In this document: positions 53,962 to 55,698 of the stretch, one piece after another
Layout of the letters: every line of letters starts with the position of its first letter
Position numbering within the stretch: position 1 is the first letter of the stretch
Assembly: GCA_026394765.1 (NCBI GenBank)
Contig: JAPKXQ010000081.1
Location: 1 to 55,698, forward strand
From: Methanomicrobiales archaeon
GTDB lineage: Archaea; Halobacteriota; Methanomicrobia; Methanomicrobiales; Methanospirillaceae
Direction of reading: 5' to 3'
DNA length: 55,698 nt
Translations under genes and position numbers: made by a program
Notes under the pieces: model-generated
The model's input: the letters and a program-made list of their open reading frames with translations, nothing else
Told to the model about the DNA's origin: nothing
The model's database searches: none

Positions 53962-54282
53962 TCACGTTTTGGCACCAAGACTCTTTGCCTTCTTCACCCG
54001 TTCCTTGGTGGAATACCCCGTGACATTATCGAGGTAGCGGCGAAACCGCCTGTTGGTATCGAGAACGACCTCATCGCTCACATCACGGTCTGACTCGGTC
54101 ATGACGATGATGCTTTTTCCGTCTGGTCCGATGGTGACGTCCAGAAGCGAGAGGGCGCCAAAGCGGATGGTGTAATGGTCTCCTTGCTGGACAGGTTCGA
54201 CCTCAAAGGTCTCCCGAAGCTGACGTTCCAGGGAATCCTTGAGGTTCTTCACACATTCCTTCTTTACTGGGTATTCCTGCAT
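53962..54282 (-). CDS. DUF5611-like archaeal protein
   Basis: 106 residues from ATG 54282 (the open frame to 54423 overlaps the divergent PAC2 gene and is rejected). It begins MQEYPVKKECVKNLKDSLER and continues EVEPVQQGDHYTIRFGALSL, IGPDGKSIIVMTESDRDVSD and TNRRFRRYLDNVTGYSTKER. I take it for the small archaeal DUF5611 family; function unknown. Converges on leuS (80 bases between). Confidence 0.65.
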   Translation of the reverse strand: MQEYPVKKECVKNLKDSLERQLRETFEVEPVQQGDHYTIRFGALSLLDVTIGPDGKSIIVMTESDRDVSDEVVLDTNRRFRRYLDNVTGYSTKERVKKAKSLGAKT

Positions 54283-54316
54283 ACTTCTTTTTAGGTTCGC
54301 GGCATATGTTAACCTA

Positions 54317-55045
54317 ATGCCGCCTGATCCTCTCACAGATATCAGGATCATCTCTCGCCCTATCGAGGGCGAAGGGGTATCAGTTCTGATGGGTTTCCCT
54401 GGAAGCGGGCTTGTGGGGAGCATTGCGCTTCAGTATATGGTCGATCAGCTCCAGTTCACCCCTATTGGAAGCATGACCAGCAAGTACTTTCCCCCACTTG
54501 CGATGATGAACAAGGGTGTCATCAATGTCCCGGTGAGAATCTACCAAAAGGATGCGATCGCGGTGGTTGTCGCCGACATCCCCATTCACCCGATGATCTG
54601 TTACGAGGTCGCCAATGGCATCCTGGAATGGCTCGCGCCCTTCTCTATCAGGGAGATTGTCACCCTTGCTGGTATCGTGACAAATGAATCTGAAAAAAGA
54701 GTCTTTGGTGTCACGACTTCGGAAGAGAGCCTTTTGCGCATCCAGGACGTCACCATCATCCTCCCTGTAGGGAGTATATCAGGGATCGCGAGCAGCCTCC
54801 TCACCGAGTGCAAGTTAAGAAACATCCCGGCATATGGGCTTCTTGGAGAGACCGTGAATGCGCCGGACCCACGAGCCGCAGCTGCCACGATCGGCGTCCT
54901 CAATAAGATCTTCCCCCTCAACTTAGATGTCCAGCCGCTCCTTGACCAGGCCGAGGAGATTGAGGCGACCATGCAGAAGCTATCAGAGGAGGTTCAGACC
55001 AGTGATGTTGGTCCAAAGAAGGAACACCTCCCTATGTATGGGTGA
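54317..55045 (+). CDS. PAC2 family protein (proteasome assembly chaperone-like)
   Basis: 242 residues: VLMGFPGSGLVGSIALQYMV, the YFPPLAMMNKGVINVPVRIY core, IPIHPMICYEVANGILEWLA, LLPVGSISGIASSLL-like ILPVGSISGIASSLLTECKL and AAAATIGVLNKIFPLNLDVQ. The C-terminus is a helix (DQAEEIEATMQKLSEEV). Archaeal PAC2 proteins relate to eukaryotic proteasome assembly chaperones but their function is unproven. ATG 54317 lies 34 bases from the divergent DUF5611-like gene; the longer open frame would overlap it. Confidence 0.85.
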   Translation: MPPDPLTDIRIISRPIEGEGVSVLMGFPGSGLVGSIALQYMVDQLQFTPIGSMTSKYFPPLAMMNKGVINVPVRIYQKDAIAVVVADIPIHPMICYEVANGILEWLAPFSIREIVTLAGIVTNESEKRVFGVTTSEESLLRIQDVTIILPVGSISGIASSLLTECKLRNIPAYGLLGETVNAPDPRAAAATIGVLNKIFPLNLDVQPLLDQAEEIEATMQKLSEEVQTSDVGPKKEHLPMYG

Positions 55046-55050
55046 TTGTG

Positions 55051-55443
55051 ATGCTGTGTGCTGCATTGACAGGGATCACACCTGAAGTGATTCAGGACCT
55101 CAAAAGGGGTAAACCGAGGACCCTCGAACTCCAGAGTACCCATAATATTATTGCGCTTGCCGATGTGGACCTTGGTGCCCATATCTTCATCTCATCAGTG
55201 GACATCGAGGACTTAAGTGTCGGAGACGCGGGGATCGTTGTCGAGGTGCTCGGAATCAGTATCATGATGAAACGAATGATCGGGTTCAGTCACGGTCTCC
55301 ATTACGAGGAACGGGAACGAATGTCGGCACGGATCAAGGTCAAGTCATGCGGCGCATCCACGGTAAAGGCAATCTATAACGAGGGGTTTGTGAAGCCGAC
55401 CACTGTGGAAGTCCTGAGATGCGCGGGATACCACGCCGGATAG
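55051..55443 (+). CDS. DUF473 family protein
   Basis: 130 residues beginning MLCAALTGITPEVIQDLKRG, with TLELQSTHNIIALADVDLGA, IFISSVDIEDLSVGDAGIVV and a C-terminal RIKVKSCGASTVKAIYNEG. Recognised as archaeal DUF473, function unknown. ATG 55051 is chosen; a GTG at 55042 would overlap the PAC2 stop. The pair PAC2-DUF473 is likely co-transcribed. Confidence 0.8.
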   Translation: MLCAALTGITPEVIQDLKRGKPRTLELQSTHNIIALADVDLGAHIFISSVDIEDLSVGDAGIVVEVLGISIMMKRMIGFSHGLHYEERERMSARIKVKSCGASTVKAIYNEGFVKPTTVEVLRCAGYHAG

Positions 55444-55538
55444 TGAGGACCTCACAATACCGTTATTTTTAAAAATTCCCGCTCTGACCCACTATAATGG
55501 GGGAGAGTTCATCTTGTATACAGGAGAGTGATATGATA

Positions 55539-55613
55539 GGGCTTGTGGCTTAGCTTGGACATAGCGCCGGGCTTCTAACCCGGATGTCGGGGGTTCAAAT
55601 CCCCCCAGGCCCG
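55539..55613 (+). tRNA. tRNA-Arg (TCT anticodon)
   Basis: The acceptor stem GGGCTTG pairs with CAGGCCC and the anticodon stem CCGGG/CCCGG encloses the loop CTTCTAA, giving anticodon TCT (Arg codon AGA). The T-arm is GGGGG-TTCAAAT-CCCCC, and the discriminator is G. CCA is not encoded. It follows an A+T-rich stretch after the DUF473 gene (55462-55476). Confidence 0.95.
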
Positions 55614-55698
55614 TCTCTGATCTCTGAATCCGGGTTGCTGTATGCAGGCCTAATCACTCGTGACGGTCAGGATCTGAACATCAGCAATGTCGTGCTGG

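Noticed and set aside
54239-54316. Upstream extension of the PAC2 gene.
   Set aside because: The extra residues do not match the family and would overlap the divergent DUF5611-like gene.

Overview
The window is a 55.7 kb chromosomal segment of a methanogenic euryarchaeon, most likely of the order Methanomicrobiales. This is inferred from the coenzyme F420 genes cofC and cofG, the archaeal ribosomal/RNA polymerase gene string, the archaeal isoprenoid pathway genes (mevalonate kinase, isopentenyl phosphate kinase, type 2 IPP isomerase, prenyl synthase), topoisomerase VI, deoxyhypusine synthase, aIF1, archaeal GluRS and LeuRS, and many archaea-only families (DUF2073, DUF473, PAC2). Genes are densely packed, often with 4-bp ATGA overlaps, and the G+C content is moderately high.

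Layout. 1-1308 is the N-terminal part of an MgtA-type P-ATPase running off the left edge. 1309-2750 is a decayed accessory patch: a broken pentapeptide-repeat gene, an integrase remnant and no intact gene. 2902-7188 holds a flavin-binding stress-type protein, cofC, and a plus-strand operon that starts with an in-frame CofG-PurC fusion, followed by purS, purQ and a ferredoxin:thioredoxin reductase-like subunit. 7216-20656 is the classic euryarchaeal string, read on the minus strand from tRNA-Ser: rps13-rps4-rps11-rpoD-rpl18e-rpl13-rps9-rpoN-tRNA-Pro-rpoK-eno-rps2-memo-mvk-ipk-fni-rnj-idsA-gltX. Two genes here are unusual: fni is frameshifted by a 17-bp tandem duplication, and eno has no ATG, GTG or TTG start and seems to start at ACG.

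20785-25864 holds deoxyhypusine synthase and five consecutive CBS-domain genes (18 CBS motifs, one with a zinc ribbon). 26074-27530 is an Era-like GTPase / DUF2073 / zinc-ribbon trio. 27739-33663 contains aIF1, cobyric acid synthase, a secreted membrane-anchored protein, a coiled-coil protein and an overlapping nadM-larB pair. 33714-38148 is a plus-strand run of a small membrane protein, hisS, top6B and top6A.

38239-48778 is the most interesting region. It holds a type IV pilus-like assembly module (one secretion ATPase, two half-size FlaJ/TadC-like membrane proteins, and a FlaK/EppA-type prepilin peptidase). Interleaved with it are three roadblock/LC7-type proteins, two or three DUF2226-like sensor proteins, a MinD-type ATPase and a tiny membrane protein. 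No archaellin or pilin gene is visible. I read it as a candidate surface-filament machine with its own positioning or regulatory module.

48781-55613 carries hisI, a PIN-ATPase-KH protein, leuS, a DUF5611-type protein, a PAC2 protein, a DUF473 protein and tRNA-Arg(TCT). Function assignments come from recognising motifs and family-like sequence by eye; no database search was run.
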